In this document: positions 18,314-26,874 of the stretch, piece after piece
Position numbering within the stretch: position 1 is the first letter of the stretch
Layout of the letters: every line of letters starts with the position of its first letter
Source of the DNA: Candidatus Saccharimonadota bacterium
GTDB lineage: Bacteria > Patescibacteriota > Saccharimonadia > Saccharimonadales > Saccharimonadaceae
Direction of reading: 5' to 3'
NCBI GenBank assembly: GCA_017514805.1
Contig: JAFWIP010000002.1
Coordinates: 100,696 to 164,695, forward strand
DNA: 64,000 bases
The notes under the pieces: generated by a model
What the model saw: the letters and a program-made list of their open reading frames with translations, nothing else
Told to the model about the DNA's origin: nothing
Database searches by the model: none
Position numbers and translations under genes: made by a program

Positions 18314-19744
18314 ATGAGAAAAGAACCAGGTTTTATCTATCGCATCTGTTTACTATTTGGCGACGCGCTGGCGATTGTTTTTTCATTCTCATTTGCTTAC
18401 TACTTCCGCACGCACATTGACGTGCGCCCATTTTTCTTCACGTCCGAGCTGACTGACTTCATCGTTTCGAACTTAATCCTACTACCGATTTGGTTGGTTA
18501 TCATGGTAAGCCTCGGCACTTACAATCGTTCTGTTTTGAGTCGCCCAATGGCACTCGTCGTTCGACTATTCCTCGCTAGTATCCTTGGCGTCATGTCAAT
18601 CATTACCTACGATTTCTTCGTCAACAACACAACAATTGCGTCTAGCTCACTCTTCCCAGTGCGCGGCATCGCAGTTCTCACTGCGGTCTTTTGTTTTATT
18701 ACACTCATTATCGAGCGCGGCATTATTTCGTCGATTCGCCGCTTCTTCTTTCGCCGCAGTGTTGGTTTGATTCGCACGATTATTGTTGGCGATAGTCAAA
18801 ACACCACGCAGCTTCTCATGGGCATTTGGCCAGAGACTGGCTTCAAAATCGTTGGCGTAGTCGCAAAAGATAAGTATGTTCCAGAAGAATGGAAAAAGCG
18901 CCAATACGATTCGCTCGATACGGCAGTCAAGAACCTCCATCCAGATGCAATTATTCATACCGGCGGCAAGAATATTGAAGAGGTTAACCGTGTTGCCATT
19001 AATCATCATGCACTTTATTATTACTCGCCGGCAAATGATTCAATCATTACGCTTAGCGGTAGAGTAGAATGGATTGCGGCAACGCCGATCGTTCTAATTC
19101 GCACGACTCCGCTACATAGTGGCGCCCGCGCGCTTAAGCGTTTCATTGATATTATCGCCAGCCTATTCTTCATTATCCTTACTTCGCCATTCATGCTAAT
19201 CGTATTTATCGCGCAGAAGATTGCCGATCCAAAAGCACCTGCGATTTATAAGGATATTCGCCTCACGCGCTTTGATAAAGAATTCGGTCTCTACAAATTC
19301 CGCAGTATGAAACAAGAGTTTAGCGGCCTTACGCCAGAACAAGCTTTCGAAAAAATGGGCAAGCCGGAACTAGCAGAGAAGTATCGCGCTCAGGGCGATT
19401 ATCTCGCCAACGATCCGCGCTACACGAAACTCGGCGCTTTCCTCCGCAAGACTTCGCTTGATGAAATTCCACAATTCTTTAATATTCTCAAAGGCGATAT
19501 TTCGCTCATCGGTCCACGCGCTTTGCAACCGGCTGAGCTAAAAACTTATGGCGATCGCAGTCTAATTCTTTCGGTTAAGTCCGGCCTCACTGGCCTCGCG
19601 CAGGTTTCTGGCCGTCGCGACATTTCCTTTAATGAGCGTCGCGCACTCGATGTTTATTACGTCCAGAACTGGTCAATCGCTCTAGACATTTCGATTTTTC
19701 TCCGCACGATTGCAGCTGTTTTGAAACATGTCGGCGCAAAATAA
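18314..19744 (+). CDS. Polyprenyl-phosphate sugar phosphotransferase, long form
   Basis: A 476-aa initiating enzyme of the WbaP/WcaJ family. It has four N-terminal TM helices, a Rossmann-like middle domain (about 145-240), a fifth membrane segment, and the catalytic C-terminal domain (KRFIDIIAS, YKFRSM, a DEIPQFFNILKGD stretch, SLIGPRAL). It transfers a sugar-1-phosphate to undecaprenyl phosphate to start repeat-unit synthesis. TATAAT at 18300-18305 sits 8 nt before the ATG with no SD, a leaderless arrangement. A shorter paralogue starts at 22977. Confidence 0.92.
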   Translation: MRKEPGFIYRICLLFGDALAIVFSFSFAYYFRTHIDVRPFFFTSELTDFIVSNLILLPIWLVIMVSLGTYNRSVLSRPMALVVRLFLASILGVMSIITYDFFVNNTTIASSSLFPVRGIAVLTAVFCFITLIIERGIISSIRRFFFRRSVGLIRTIIVGDSQNTTQLLMGIWPETGFKIVGVVAKDKYVPEEWKKRQYDSLDTAVKNLHPDAIIHTGGKNIEEVNRVAINHHALYYYSPANDSIITLSGRVEWIAATPIVLIRTTPLHSGARALKRFIDIIASLFFIILTSPFMLIVFIAQKIADPKAPAIYKDIRLTRFDKEFGLYKFRSMKQEFSGLTPEQAFEKMGKPELAEKYRAQGDYLANDPRYTKLGAFLRKTSLDEIPQFFNILKGDISLIGPRALQPAELKTYGDRSLILSVKSGLTGLAQVSGRRDISFNERRALDVYYVQNWSIALDISIFLRTIAAVLKHVGAK

Positions 19745-19783
19745 GCACTAGACATTTCTGCAAAACGGTTATATAATACTCAA

Positions 19784-19831
19784 ATGGACCACAAGCCTCA
19801 ATGTGGTCTAAATTTATTGCCGGAGGGCATT
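19784..19831 (+). promoter_or_regulatory. Possible hairpin leader of unknown gene
   Basis: TATAAT at 19772-19777 places transcription start near 19783. The following bases form a hairpin (GGACCAC with GTGGTC), then GGGGAG 5 nt before ATG 19832. The same region is open from ATG 19784, so it may instead be the coding start of a leaderless gene. Confidence 0.4.
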
Positions 19832-20353
19832 AAACTGTGGGGAGCACCTATGTTAACAAGAAACCTATTTATTAGGGGTATCAACCTCGAGGATCCGTCA
19901 ACTACCTTCGTTGGATCGAAGCACTTCTTGGATAATTACATATCTGAATGGTATACGCTTTCAGAGATAGATATTCGGCCAGGAGGAGCAGCAACATTGA
20001 AGTTTGACCCATGCGAAAGCATGAAGGTTTATCACCCAGAGGGTTATTGTAGCCTTTCATTCTGGGCAAGAGAAGACTTCTTGCTTATCAACAAGGAACA
20101 GTGTGATACGCAAGGCAAGTCCACCATTACATATTGGTTCTTAGATTGCCGAAAGAACGAGGCAGGGGAATCTTACTTCCACTACGACATCCTGCAGAAG
20201 CAATTCTCAGGAAGAATAGCGATAGAAGATATCCAGCCAGGCATCTCGGTCGAGCAGTTAATAAGAGAAGGTTTTAAGAATATAAAGTCCGACGATGACT
20301 GCACTCGCTCAAGTAATTCGGTGATTTATGAAGGTCACAGAAAGGCATCATGA
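19832..20353 (+). CDS. Unknown protein
   Basis: I do not recognise this protein. From ATG 19832, with SD GGGGAG, it is 173 aa; the frame is open to ATG 19784 (189 aa), 6 nt after a TATAAT box, so either start may be used. It is soluble, with no signal peptide or TM, and mixed alpha/beta in appearance. The codon mix differs from flanking conserved genes. It stands alone with its own promoter and terminator. Confidence 0.7.
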   Translation, partial: KLWGAPMLTRNLFIRGINLEDPSTTFVGSKHFLDNYISEWYTLSEIDIRPGGAATLKFDPCESMKVYHPEGYCSLSFWAREDFLLINKEQCDTQGKSTITYWFLDCRKNEAGESYFHYDILQKQFSGRIAIEDIQPGISVEQLIREGFKNIKSDDDCTRSSNSVIYEGHRKAS

Positions 20354-20378
20354 GTCTAACATAATAGTTTTCTGTGCT

Positions 20379-20409
20379 AGCCACGAGTTTTTATACTCGT
20401 GGCTTTTTC
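20379..20409 (+). terminator. Intrinsic terminator
   Basis: A 9-bp perfect stem (GCCACGAGT with ACTCGTGGC), a 6-nt loop and a T5 run, ending the unknown gene before the CDF transporter. Confidence 0.88.
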
Positions 20410-20425
20410 TTGCTAAAATATATGT

Positions 20426-21535
20426 ATGAAAGCACGCAACCGCAAAATCATCCGAGTCTCAATTCTCGGCGTCATTGTTAACCTCGCACTTGCGGGCTTC
20501 AAGATTTTTGTGGGTCTTCTATCTAACTCAATCGCGATTATTCTCGACGCGGTAAATAATTTCAGCGATTCGCTTTCGAGTATCGTTACGATTATCGGTG
20601 CGCGCTTTGCCGGCAAAGGACCAGACAAAAAGCACCCGATGGGCCATGGCCGCTCAGAATATCTCAGCACGGTAATTATCGCAATTCTTATTATTTATAT
20701 TGGCCTAACCGCCCTCGTTGAATCGATTAAGAAAATCATCGATCCGCCAGCCGTGAACTATACGGCGCAAACCGTAATTGTCGTTTCGGTTGCGATTGTT
20801 GTAAAGATTGCGCTTGGACTCTATGTTCGCCATCGCGGCAAGAAACTAAAATCCGGCTCGCTAATTGGTTCCGGTATTGATGCGCTCTATGATGCAATTA
20901 TTTCCGCCGCCACTCTCACTGCAATTATTATTTTCTACACCACCGGCAAAGAAGTTGAAGCCTACCTCGCCGCCGCAATTTCGCTCTTCATTTTATACTC
21001 GGGCATCAAACTTATTTGCAGTGCCTTCAGCATTATTCTTGGCGAGCGCGTTAGTCCAGAAATAAGCCATCGCATTAAAAATAGCATCAATAAATTTACT
21101 GGCGTAAATGGCGCTTTCGATTTAGTGATGCACGACTATGGCAACGGCATTACGGTCGCATCAGTCAATATCGAGATCGATCACAAAATGACTGCTGCCG
21201 ACATCGATGATTTGACGCGCAGCATCCAGAAAGAAATCTATCGTAAGCATCGTATTATTCTTAGCTCGATTGGCGTTTATGCAATTGATTTGAGCAATCC
21301 AGAAGTAGAGAAGCTCTGGCAAAAAGTGAATGAAATTTGTAACCGCTACGAACATATTATTGATATTCACGGTTTCCATGTCGACCAAAAAGACCGCGAA
21401 ATCGCCTTTGATATTGTTGTAGATTTTACAACACCAAATCGTGCCCAGTACTATCAAAAATTCTGTCGCGAGGCCGGAGAAGCACTCAAAGAATACAGAC
21501 TCGACGTGACGCTCGACGCCGACATTAGCGATTAA
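20426..21535 (+). CDS. Cation diffusion facilitator family transporter
   Basis: A 369-aa metal/proton antiporter with six TM helices and a C-terminal dimerisation domain (ferredoxin-like, from about residue 215). Candidate metal ligands are N44 and D48 in LDAVNNFSD (TM2) and D152 and D156 in IDALYDAI (TM5). The HPMGHGRSEYL loop is also typical. The N/D--D/D ligand set resembles manganese-type CDF proteins such as MntE more than the H-containing zinc type; this is an inference. A TAAAAT box lies 6 nt from the ATG. Confidence 0.9.
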   Translation: MKARNRKIIRVSILGVIVNLALAGFKIFVGLLSNSIAIILDAVNNFSDSLSSIVTIIGARFAGKGPDKKHPMGHGRSEYLSTVIIAILIIYIGLTALVESIKKIIDPPAVNYTAQTVIVVSVAIVVKIALGLYVRHRGKKLKSGSLIGSGIDALYDAIISAATLTAIIIFYTTGKEVEAYLAAAISLFILYSGIKLICSAFSIILGERVSPEISHRIKNSINKFTGVNGAFDLVMHDYGNGITVASVNIEIDHKMTAADIDDLTRSIQKEIYRKHRIILSSIGVYAIDLSNPEVEKLWQKVNEICNRYEHIIDIHGFHVDQKDREIAFDIVVDFTTPNRAQYYQKFCREAGEALKEYRLDVTLDADISD

Positions 21536-21566
21536 AAATACCGCCAGCAACTTAGGCGGTATTTTT
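21534..21566. terminator. Bidirectional intrinsic terminator
   Basis: A 12-bp stem (AAAAATACCGCC with GGCGGTATTTTT) between the CDF gene and the convergent unknown gene, with T-runs in both directions. Confidence 0.9.
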
Positions 21567-22143
21567 AAAGGTATTTTTCGATGATTCTATCTACGTTTTT
21601 ATTGATAGTGTCTTTCAGACTTTCGGGCATATTGTTCTTATAGCCGCGCAAAGTATTTTCTAATACTTTCGCCGACCTATCGCGACGTTTGAGCATTTTG
21701 CAAATCATTAAAGATAGGCCATACATCCCGAAACATGCTTGCTCCAAGTCTAACTCGTTGCCTGCGATAACGAATAATCCTACATAGCCACTTTTAAACT
21801 TCATCGTTATTTCGTATATAAATACTGATTTTTCGTCGTAGGCTAGAGCTGCTGTAGCGATTTGTGGAACAGGATAGTCAAACACTAGCGAATAAAAGTC
21901 GTCAAAGAAATAATAAAAACTATTGTAGCCGAAATTTTCTTTATCTTTGTCGGCTTCGTGCTTAATTTTGATGACATTATCTAATTCATTATCATTTCCT
22001 TCAGAGCAGCAGATCGATAGTACGGTACTATTTGCTTCGAAGAATTCTTTGAAGAGCATATTTTCTATGCCATCGCAAAGCGCGTCAATTTCATCGTCGT
22101 CAAAAACGTTAGAATAGAATCTATCAATGTACATCTCTAGCAT
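21565..22143 (-). CDS. Unknown protein
   Basis: A 192-aa soluble protein, rich in Phe, Tyr and Asp, with no signal peptide. I see no known motif. It begins MLEMYID; a GGGGGT site lies about 8 nt before the first ATG. A consensus promoter on this strand has TTGACA at 22205-22210, a 17-bp spacer and TATAAT at 22182-22187. It is a monocistronic accessory gene that shares the bidirectional terminator with the CDF gene. Confidence 0.7.
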   Translation of the reverse strand: MLEMYIDRFYSNVFDDDEIDALCDGIENMLFKEFFEANSTVLSICCSEGNDNELDNVIKIKHEADKDKENFGYNSFYYFFDDFYSLVFDYPVPQIATAALAYDEKSVFIYEITMKFKSGYVGLFVIAGNELDLEQACFGMYGLSLMICKMLKRRDRSAKVLENTLRGYKNNMPESLKDTINKNVDRIIEKYL

Positions 22144-22199
22144 AAAGCCACACCCCCTTTCGCTAGATAAACATTACTATTATTATAGAACAAGAAGCG

Positions 22200-22772
22200 C
22201 TATTTGTCAATGCGCGGTTCGGTGAGCATGAGGAGCGCAAAGAATGCGTAGAGATAAGCTGATTCAAACCAGAGAATTAGGTCCATGAAATATGGCACGC
22301 GCAATACGTCTGAAATGCAGAAATAAACTGAGTATGCCGTAAAGAGTAGCGCGAAGCATGTTGCGAATTTGTTTTGCGCTTTCGCAATCGATAGCAAGCT
22401 GATTAGCGCAATGTCGACAAACATGACGCCGGCAAAGAATTTATGAATGACGGCTGGCATGCTCTCGTCTGGAACATGTGGGCTGATTGAAAGCGCCATG
22501 AACGCGATGACGAAAACGTACATCAGCATTCTCCATAAGAAACCACGATTCTTTGCGCGCGTGAGTAGATAGTTTACTATTAGTACAACGATTGCCATGT
22601 TGCCAGCGCAAAAGATTAGTGAGCTCCACCAATTCAAGCCGACGTAGCGACTGATCGTGAGCGATGCGTCACCCGCGCGCCCATCGAATAGCCAATACCA
22701 GCCAATCAGGCCGACGTACTCGGCGATAAATATTAGTAGGGAAATAAATAAGAGATTTTTGCGCTTCTTCAT
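22200..22772 (-). CDS. Six-TM membrane protein of unknown function
   Basis: A 190-aa protein from the ATG at 22772, preferred over 22820 because a -10-like TATACT/CATAAT stretch lies between them. About six hydrophobic helices are spaced as in small integral membrane proteins such as the DUF998 or Frag1/DRAM type, but no diagnostic motif is visible. The region encoding its C-terminus overlaps the -35 region of the downstream minus-strand gene. Confidence 0.65.
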   Translation of the reverse strand: MKKRKNLLFISLLIFIAEYVGLIGWYWLFDGRAGDASLTISRYVGLNWWSSLIFCAGNMAIVVLIVNYLLTRAKNRGFLWRMLMYVFVIAFMALSISPHVPDESMPAVIHKFFAGVMFVDIALISLLSIAKAQNKFATCFALLFTAYSVYFCISDVLRVPYFMDLILWFESAYLYAFFALLMLTEPRIDK

Positions 22773-22844
22773 GAGTATATTATGGCATATCAATGAGCTG
22801 ATCGCTATTTTTTTTGACAATTCTGAAAAACTCTGTGAAAGCTA

Positions 22845-22976
22845 TTGACGAAAACAGAGAAAGATGCTAGAATAACAACAATAGTTTCTATGGGTGGGAG
22901 GTACATAGAACGACCCGTCGAAAAACGACGGCGTTTTTTGTACCAGGCGGACCGAAACTTCCGCCAGAAAGTGTGT
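22845..22976 (+). promoter_or_regulatory. Promoter and terminator-bearing leader of sugar transferase gene
   Basis: TTGACG (22845-22850), a 17-bp spacer and TAGAAT (22868-22873) start a roughly 97-nt leader. A 7-bp hairpin (22886-22892 with 22904-22910) is followed by a perfect terminator-like hairpin, CCGTCG/CGACGG at 22915-22931, with T6 at 22934-22939. A third hairpin spans 22946-22965. GGTAC (22900-22904) can also pair with GTACC (22940-22944), an alternative fold spanning the terminator. This is the layout of an attenuator or riboswitch; I recognise no known class. Confidence 0.6.
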
Positions 22977-23699
22977 ATGAGCGTAGATACCAGAACCATA
23001 GAAAACGAACAAAACCTAACGACCGCCTCCATCAAAACCGCGAGCATTTTTACGACGCTCCGGACTTTTTGCTATCGCTTCACGAAGCGCGCCTTTGATA
23101 TCGTGTTCGGGCTTGTAGGCTCACTCGCAGTATTTCCGCTCGCAATCTTCGTTAAAATCGGCAACATGGTTACTGGCGATTTTGCGCCGCTTTTCTATAG
23201 CACGAAACGCGTTGGTAAGAATGGAAAACAATTCAATTTCATTAAGTTCCGCAGTATGGTTGTGACGATGGATGGCAAATCCGCCGAGGCTTTGCTTGAA
23301 GAAACACTCGATTCCGACCCAACTCTTCGTGAGCAATGGGAGAAATATCGCAAGCTCGACCACGATCCACGCATCACGAAGATGGGTGCCTTTATTCGTA
23401 ATACGAGCATCGACGAGTTTCCGCAATTTTGGAGTGTCTTGAAAGGCGACATGAGTATCATTGGTCCACGTCCGCTTATGGTCGGTGAACTTGATGAACA
23501 TGATGGCGACCACGATCGCTATGAAGCGGTTCGCCCGGGCATTACTGGCTGGTGGGCTGCTAACGGTCGCAGCAAATTGAGCTACGACAAGCGTCTCGAA
23601 CTTGAGTATTGGTATGCAGAATACGCATCGCTCAAGGTTGACCTGAAGATTATCTGGCGCACCATCCGCACGGTTATCCTAAAAGAGGGGAGTAAATAA
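22977..23699 (+). CDS. Undecaprenyl-phosphate sugar transferase, short form
   Basis: A 240-aa single-domain initiating sugar-1-phosphate transferase: one membrane helix (about 35-60), then the catalytic domain with STKRVGKNGK, FIKFRSM, an IDEFPQFWSVLKGDMSIIGP stretch and RPGITGWW. The frame is open to 22845, but that lies at the promoter -35, so I start at the ATG at 22977. Its SD is poor, and the leader carries a terminator-like hairpin. It probably initiates the second glycan; the next gene starts 1 nt after its stop. Confidence 0.9.
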   Translation: MSVDTRTIENEQNLTTASIKTASIFTTLRTFCYRFTKRAFDIVFGLVGSLAVFPLAIFVKIGNMVTGDFAPLFYSTKRVGKNGKQFNFIKFRSMVVTMDGKSAEALLEETLDSDPTLREQWEKYRKLDHDPRITKMGAFIRNTSIDEFPQFWSVLKGDMSIIGPRPLMVGELDEHDGDHDRYEAVRPGITGWWAANGRSKLSYDKRLELEYWYAEYASLKVDLKIIWRTIRTVILKEGSK

Positions 23700-23700
23700 T

Positions 23701-26700
23701 ATGGCGGGTGGGAAGAAAAAACCAATTGTTGTTGCTCAAATCATGGGCAAGATGAACGGCGGCGGCGTCGAAGCGGTAATCATGAATTACTATCGCCATA
23801 TTGATCGCACGAAAATCCAATTCGACTTTATTTGCGACGAAGACTCTACTAATATCCCATACGAAGAGATCGAGAAACTTGGCGGCAAGGTTATTTTATG
23901 TCCGCCATATCAAAAACTTCATAAGTATATGAAGTTTCTTGAAAATCTTTTCGTGAGAAAAAAGTATCGCATTATTCACTCGAATATAAACACACTTTCC
24001 GTCTTTCCGCTCAAAGCCGCCAAGAAAGCTGGCGTACCAGTAAGGATTGCGCATAGTCACAATACGAGTAATCCACGCGAAATTAAACGCAATTTAGTCA
24101 AAAACGTTCTACGCAAATTCAGCAAAAAATATGCGACAGATTATTTTGCATGTTCGGAGGCTGCTGGTCGTTATCAATTCGGTGACAAAGCATTTGACGA
24201 AGGTAAAGTTAAGATTATTCCGAACGCAATCAACATAGAGAAGTTTAAGTATGATCCAGATGCACGCAAAAAACTACGCAAAGAAATCGGCATTAAAGAT
24301 AGCGATTTTGTTATCGGTCACGTCGGAGCTTTTCGAAGGCAAAAGAATCATACATTTTTAATCGATGTATTCGCAGAGGTTAAAAAGGAGCGCAAAAACG
24401 CGAAGCTAATTCTCGTCGGCCAAGGTCCACTCCGTGAAGAAATTGAAGAAAAAGTTAAGAAGCTCGGACTCGAAAAAGACGTGTTCTTCCTAGGGCAGCG
24501 AAACGATACGAATAAGCTTTACTCGGTATTTGATGTTTTTTGCTTGCCAAGCTTATATGAAGGTTTTGGCGTAGTAACAATAGAAGCATGTGCTGCAGAA
24601 AGAAATGTAATATTAAGTGAGCATGTTCCGCGAAATAAAGTACTAGTTGGAGCTCAATATAAAAAATTAAAAATAAAAGAATGGACCAATGCTCTAAATA
24701 CAATAGCAATTTCGAACAACGCAAAAAGGTTGATTAATGCAGAAGACTACAACTTGGAAATACAATCGAAGAATATCGAAAAAAAATACATAGATAAATA
24801 TATCAATAGAATAATTGTATTTTGCGAAAAATGGCAAAATGGTGGAATTGAGTCATATTTATCAAAAACATTACCGCGCATCGGAAACGAGAATAAAATA
24901 ACGCTCGTAATAGGACAAAAAGAAACAACTATCTACGACAAGTATATAGGTTGCGACAATATAACTACGCATACACTACACGAAGTAATTAACAACCCAA
25001 TTAAGAGAACAGTAGTAAACTTTGCTTCATTCAGGAAATACATAAAAAATGAAAAAAATGCAGTAGTATATATAAATATCTATAATTCTTTAGGTCAAAT
25101 ATATGCCCTAATGGCGCATAAAAATAAAAAGGTACTTATACATGCGCACAATAATGGAATTGACGCGAATAACGACAGGCTACACATAAAAAGAATAGCG
25201 AACAGTATGGCAAAACTGCTTCTTGGAAAAGGAAGATATGAGTATCTAGCGTGTTCGCATGAAGCAGCGGAATTTTGTTATAGAAAAAAGTACGCAAATA
25301 GGTCAAAAATTATCATAAACGGAATAAACGAAAACGAGTTCTCCTATAACGACAAAACAAGAAAAAGGATACGCAGAAAATACAAAATTAGCAATCAAGA
25401 GATTGTACTAGGAAATATCGGTAGATTCGTTGAGCAAAAAAATCATATTTTTATGATCAAGTTGCTTGAAGAATTAAAGCAAACAGACATCAAAGCGAGG
25501 TTGCTACTTGTGGGAAAGGGTCCATTACGCAACCTTATCGAACAGACAGCAAAAGAAAAAGAGCTTCTCGAAAACATAACATTTATAGACGAAACAGACA
25601 ACGCTGGTGACTTATACTCGGCAATGGACATATTTATATTTCCGTCTTTATATGAAGGCCAAGGGATAGTACTAATAGAGGCGCAGTGCGAAGGATTACC
25701 ATGCATAGCTTCAAGTGCAGTGCCGAAACTGACAAAAATCTCGGAAAATGTCGAATACTTAGACCTAGACATATCCAAGTGGGCCAATAAAATAGAAGAA
25801 CTACTCAAAAAGGATGACACTAGAAAAAGCGTATCTGTAAAAGGTACTGACTATGATATTGAGAAAACGGCAAATGCTATAGAGGGAATTGCAACGGATA
25901 GCAAAAAGGATAGAGATATAAATCATCTCGTTACTTTAGTCGTACCAGCCTATAATGTTGAAGAATATATAGCTCCATGCCTAGAATCAGCACTTCGTCA
26001 AACATACAATAATATCGAGATAGTCATAATCGACGACGGCTCTACCGACGACACGAGCGCCATTTGCGATGAATATGAAGCAAAATTTGAAAATATCAAG
26101 CTGATACATAAAAAAAATGGCGGGCTAGCAAGCGCAAGAAACTGCGGCCTAAGATACGCAAAAGGCGAATACGTTGCTTTTCTAGATGGAGATGATGAGC
26201 TAGACGAAACAGCCGTAGAAAAAATGGTACACTGTGCTAAAACATATAATGCAGATATAGTAGCCTGTAATTTTTATTTCGATAAAAGAACAAATATACC
26301 CAATAAAAAGCACAAAGTATCTATATATAGAAAAGAAGATGCGCTTAAGGCTATGACTAATCTAAAAAGCGGATTTGCCCCCAACGTATGCAATAAACTA
26401 TTTAAGAGAGATTTATTCTCGAATGACTGCTTATTCCCATCCGGAAAGCTATATGAGGACATAATAGTCACGACAAAAGCAGTCTGTAAATCAAATATAA
26501 TTGCATATCTAGAGGAGGGACTTTACTATTACCGAACGAGACCAAATTCGATAACTAGACACTTCAATACAAAAGAATTCGATCACATCGAAATGAGCAG
26601 AGAAGTCTTAGATTATATCGAAAAGACATATCCTTCAGTTATGGATTATTTCATAGCGTATCATGCCGTAAATCAACTATCCGTAATTAATAAAATGATC

Positions 26701-26874
26701 GTTTCCGACCATAACGACCTCCTAGTTGTAGATAACTATATTGAATATATAAGAAGCAACAAAAACACAATTATGTCATGCAAAGGCTTATCTACAAAGA
26801 AGAAGATTCAATGCATATTGCCAATCTGCCAGATGGAATTATATAAAAAGGCGATAAGGGTCCTAAAAAAATGA
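23701..26874 (+). CDS. Three-domain glycosyltransferase (GT4-GT4-GT2)
   Basis: A 1057-aa fusion. Residues 1-365 are a GT4 GT-B enzyme (GGGVEAVIMNYY, VGAFRRQKNHTFLI, PSLYEGFGVVTIEA). Residues about 368-735 are a second GT4 (GGIESYLSK, GRFVEQKNHIFMIK, PSLYEGQGIVLIEAQ). Residues 741-1057 are a GT2 (LVVPAYNVEEYI, DDGSTDDT, DGDDE). Base composition changes sharply at about 24530-24600, inside the first GT4 donor site, from genome-like to AT-rich with many ATA codons. The gene therefore looks like a recombination product joining a resident 5' part to imported sequence. The stop overlaps the Wzy start by 4 nt. Confidence 0.88.
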   Translation: MAGGKKKPIVVAQIMGKMNGGGVEAVIMNYYRHIDRTKIQFDFICDEDSTNIPYEEIEKLGGKVILCPPYQKLHKYMKFLENLFVRKKYRIIHSNINTLSVFPLKAAKKAGVPVRIAHSHNTSNPREIKRNLVKNVLRKFSKKYATDYFACSEAAGRYQFGDKAFDEGKVKIIPNAINIEKFKYDPDARKKLRKEIGIKDSDFVIGHVGAFRRQKNHTFLIDVFAEVKKERKNAKLILVGQGPLREEIEEKVKKLGLEKDVFFLGQRNDTNKLYSVFDVFCLPSLYEGFGVVTIEACAAERNVILSEHVPRNKVLVGAQYKKLKIKEWTNALNTIAISNNAKRLINAEDYNLEIQSKNIEKKYIDKYINRIIVFCEKWQNGGIESYLSKTLPRIGNENKITLVIGQKETTIYDKYIGCDNITTHTLHEVINNPIKRTVVNFASFRKYIKNEKNAVVYINIYNSLGQIYALMAHKNKKVLIHAHNNGIDANNDRLHIKRIANSMAKLLLGKGRYEYLACSHEAAEFCYRKKYANRSKIIINGINENEFSYNDKTRKRIRRKYKISNQEIVLGNIGRFVEQKNHIFMIKLLEELKQTDIKARLLLVGKGPLRNLIEQTAKEKELLENITFIDETDNAGDLYSAMDIFIFPSLYEGQGIVLIEAQCEGLPCIASSAVPKLTKISENVEYLDLDISKWANKIEELLKKDDTRKSVSVKGTDYDIEKTANAIEGIATDSKKDRDINHLVTLVVPAYNVEEYIAPCLESALRQTYNNIEIVIIDDGSTDDTSAICDEYEAKFENIKLIHKKNGGLASARNCGLRYAKGEYVAFLDGDDELDETAVEKMVHCAKTYNADIVACNFYFDKRTNIPNKKHKVSIYRKEDALKAMTNLKSGFAPNVCNKLFKRDLFSNDCLFPSGKLYEDIIVTTKAVCKSNIIAYLEEGLYYYRTRPNSITRHFNTKEFDHIEMSREVLDYIEKTYPSVMDYFIAYHAVNQLSVINKMIVSDHNDLLVVDNYIEYIRSNKNTIMSCKGLSTKKKIQCILPICQMELYKKAIRVLKK

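Noticed and set aside
22845..22976. N-terminal extension of the sugar transferase
   Set aside because: The upstream ATG overlaps the -35 box, and the stretch contains -10 and terminator hairpins, so it is untranslated leader.
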